DNA from: Candidatus Peribacteria bacterium
GTDB lineage: Bacteria; Patescibacteriota; Gracilibacteria; Peribacterales; Peribacteraceae
Length of the DNA: 41,122 nt
Reading direction: 5' to 3'
Assembly: GCA_943357915.1 (NCBI GenBank)
Contig: CALRGQ010000007.1
Coordinates: forward strand, 1 to 41,122
How positions within the stretch are numbered: position 1 is the stretch's first letter; each line of letters starts with the position of its first letter. The position numbers and the translations under genes were made by a program. The notes below the pieces were generated by a model, which saw nothing but the letters and a program-made list of their open reading frames with translations, did no database searches and was not told where the DNA came from. This document shows, in pieces, positions 40,732 through 41,122 of this stretch.

Positions 40732-41122
40732 TCCCCTCCACCCTCCATCTCGCTGCACTCATCCTCGATATCTTTCTTTCCTTGTTGTTCAACATAGTTC
40801 TTGATCGTTTCGTGGTTGATCTCTCCTACCGTTGCCACAAAGTAGCCCACTGCCCACAAGACTGGTTTCCAGTAGAACGGGCGGAGCTCTTTGGCAAACT
40901 CCTTACGGATAATTTTTGCAGTTCTTCCCTTTAGTATTTGCACGACATATGGAAGAGGTTGGACAGGGGGAATCGTAAGGTAAAGATGCACATGGTCTTC
41001 TTCCATCCCAATCCCTATAACGCGGACATTGAGTTCTTTACATATGCCCTTAAAGAGCATCTCCAAACGCTTTTGGATAGGAAGACTCAAGGCACATCGT
41101 CTGTACTTGGTGATCCACACGA
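40716..41122 (-). CDS. tnpA: IS200/IS605 family transposase TnpA, 5' end outside window
   Basis: A Y1 (HUH) single-strand transposase. At least 134 residues are present, with the start beyond base 41122. WITKYRRCAL is the family N-terminal strand. The HUH motif is DHVHLYLTIP, and the catalytic tyrosine is in the C-terminal helix HETIKNYVEQQ. LRPFYWKPVLWAVGYFVATV is also typical. The frame is intact to its TAG stop in the end hairpin, so the element may be active. No tnpB is seen on this side. Confidence 0.93.
   Translation of the reverse strand, partial: VWITKYRRCALSLPIQKRLEMLFKGICKELNVRVIGIGMEEDHVHLYLTIPPVQPLPYVVQILKGRTAKIIRKEFAKELRPFYWKPVLWAVGYFVATVGEINHETIKNYVEQQGKKDIEDECSEMEGGGEATRL

Overview
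The window looks like chromosome of a Candidate Phyla Radiation (Patescibacteria) bacterium, most likely of the Peregrinibacteria/Peribacteria type. This is inferred from a very divergent but complete 16S rRNA gene, the standard code with TGA as stop (which argues against Gracilibacteria/Absconditabacteria), near-balanced base composition, and a gene set typical of that group: VanW, an S41 protease, a T4SS-pilin-like membrane protein, GT-C membrane glycosyltransferases, TPR and TrmB-like proteins. No database comparison could be run, so the lineage is an inference.

Layout. 1-2855: 5'-complete, 3'-truncated membrane glycosyltransferase (minus). 2943-4622: sufS and a SufU/IscU-like scaffold. 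4657-6029: HTH/LAGLIDADG-like ORF running into a tRNA-Thr gene, then a HAD hydrolase. 6090-9767: an accessory-looking stretch with a Bro-N protein, a duplicated C-terminal scrap of a site-2 protease fused to an orphan tRNA 3' half, a YqcI/YcgG-like gene divergent from a TrmB-type regulator, and the intact site-2 protease. 9821-12492: lipoprotein MsrB, bL28, second GT-C enzyme. 12634-19555: tRNA-Ser with a 5' relic, small membrane proteins, pheT, cobalamin adenosyltransferase, a Cys-rich secreted protein, bL34, M16 peptidase, a hypothetical gene and ndk. 19655-24880: PGDH-like dehydrogenase, S41 protease, a DUF1858/IscA-like fusion, RNase HI and VanW. 24787-27436 (minus): pilin-like protein, TPR, ftsX and recO. 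27530-33023: class A PBP, ABC exporter and YebC. 33136-36853: unknown secreted protein, rpsR and rpsF, FAD monooxygenase. 36911-38835: 16S rRNA with promoter, leader and a highly structured downstream segment, but no tRNA or 23S. 38953-41122: hypothetical genes, SufD-like protein and an IS200/IS605 transposase entering from the right edge.

How genes work together. Iron-sulfur assembly is dispersed: sulfur donor and scaffold at the left, an A-type-carrier-like fusion in the middle, SufD at the right. Cell-envelope functions (class A PBP, VanW, FtsX, S41, M16 and M50 proteases, two GT-C enzymes, ABC exporter) dominate. Translation genes (pheT, bL28, bL34, bS6, bS18, 16S, two tRNAs) are scattered singly or in pairs.

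The strongest window-wide signal is regulatory. About 20 protein genes have a TAnnnT-type -10 box only 6-9 nt before the start codon and no Shine-Dalgarno sequence, which implies leaderless mRNAs. The 16S 3' tail has a C-to-U change in the anti-Shine-Dalgarno core. I used these -10 boxes to choose several start codons. Further signals are several palindromic or short-tandem mini-repeats between genes (one lying inside yebC), two tRNA relics, and an IS end that supplies the stop codon of a neighbouring gene.
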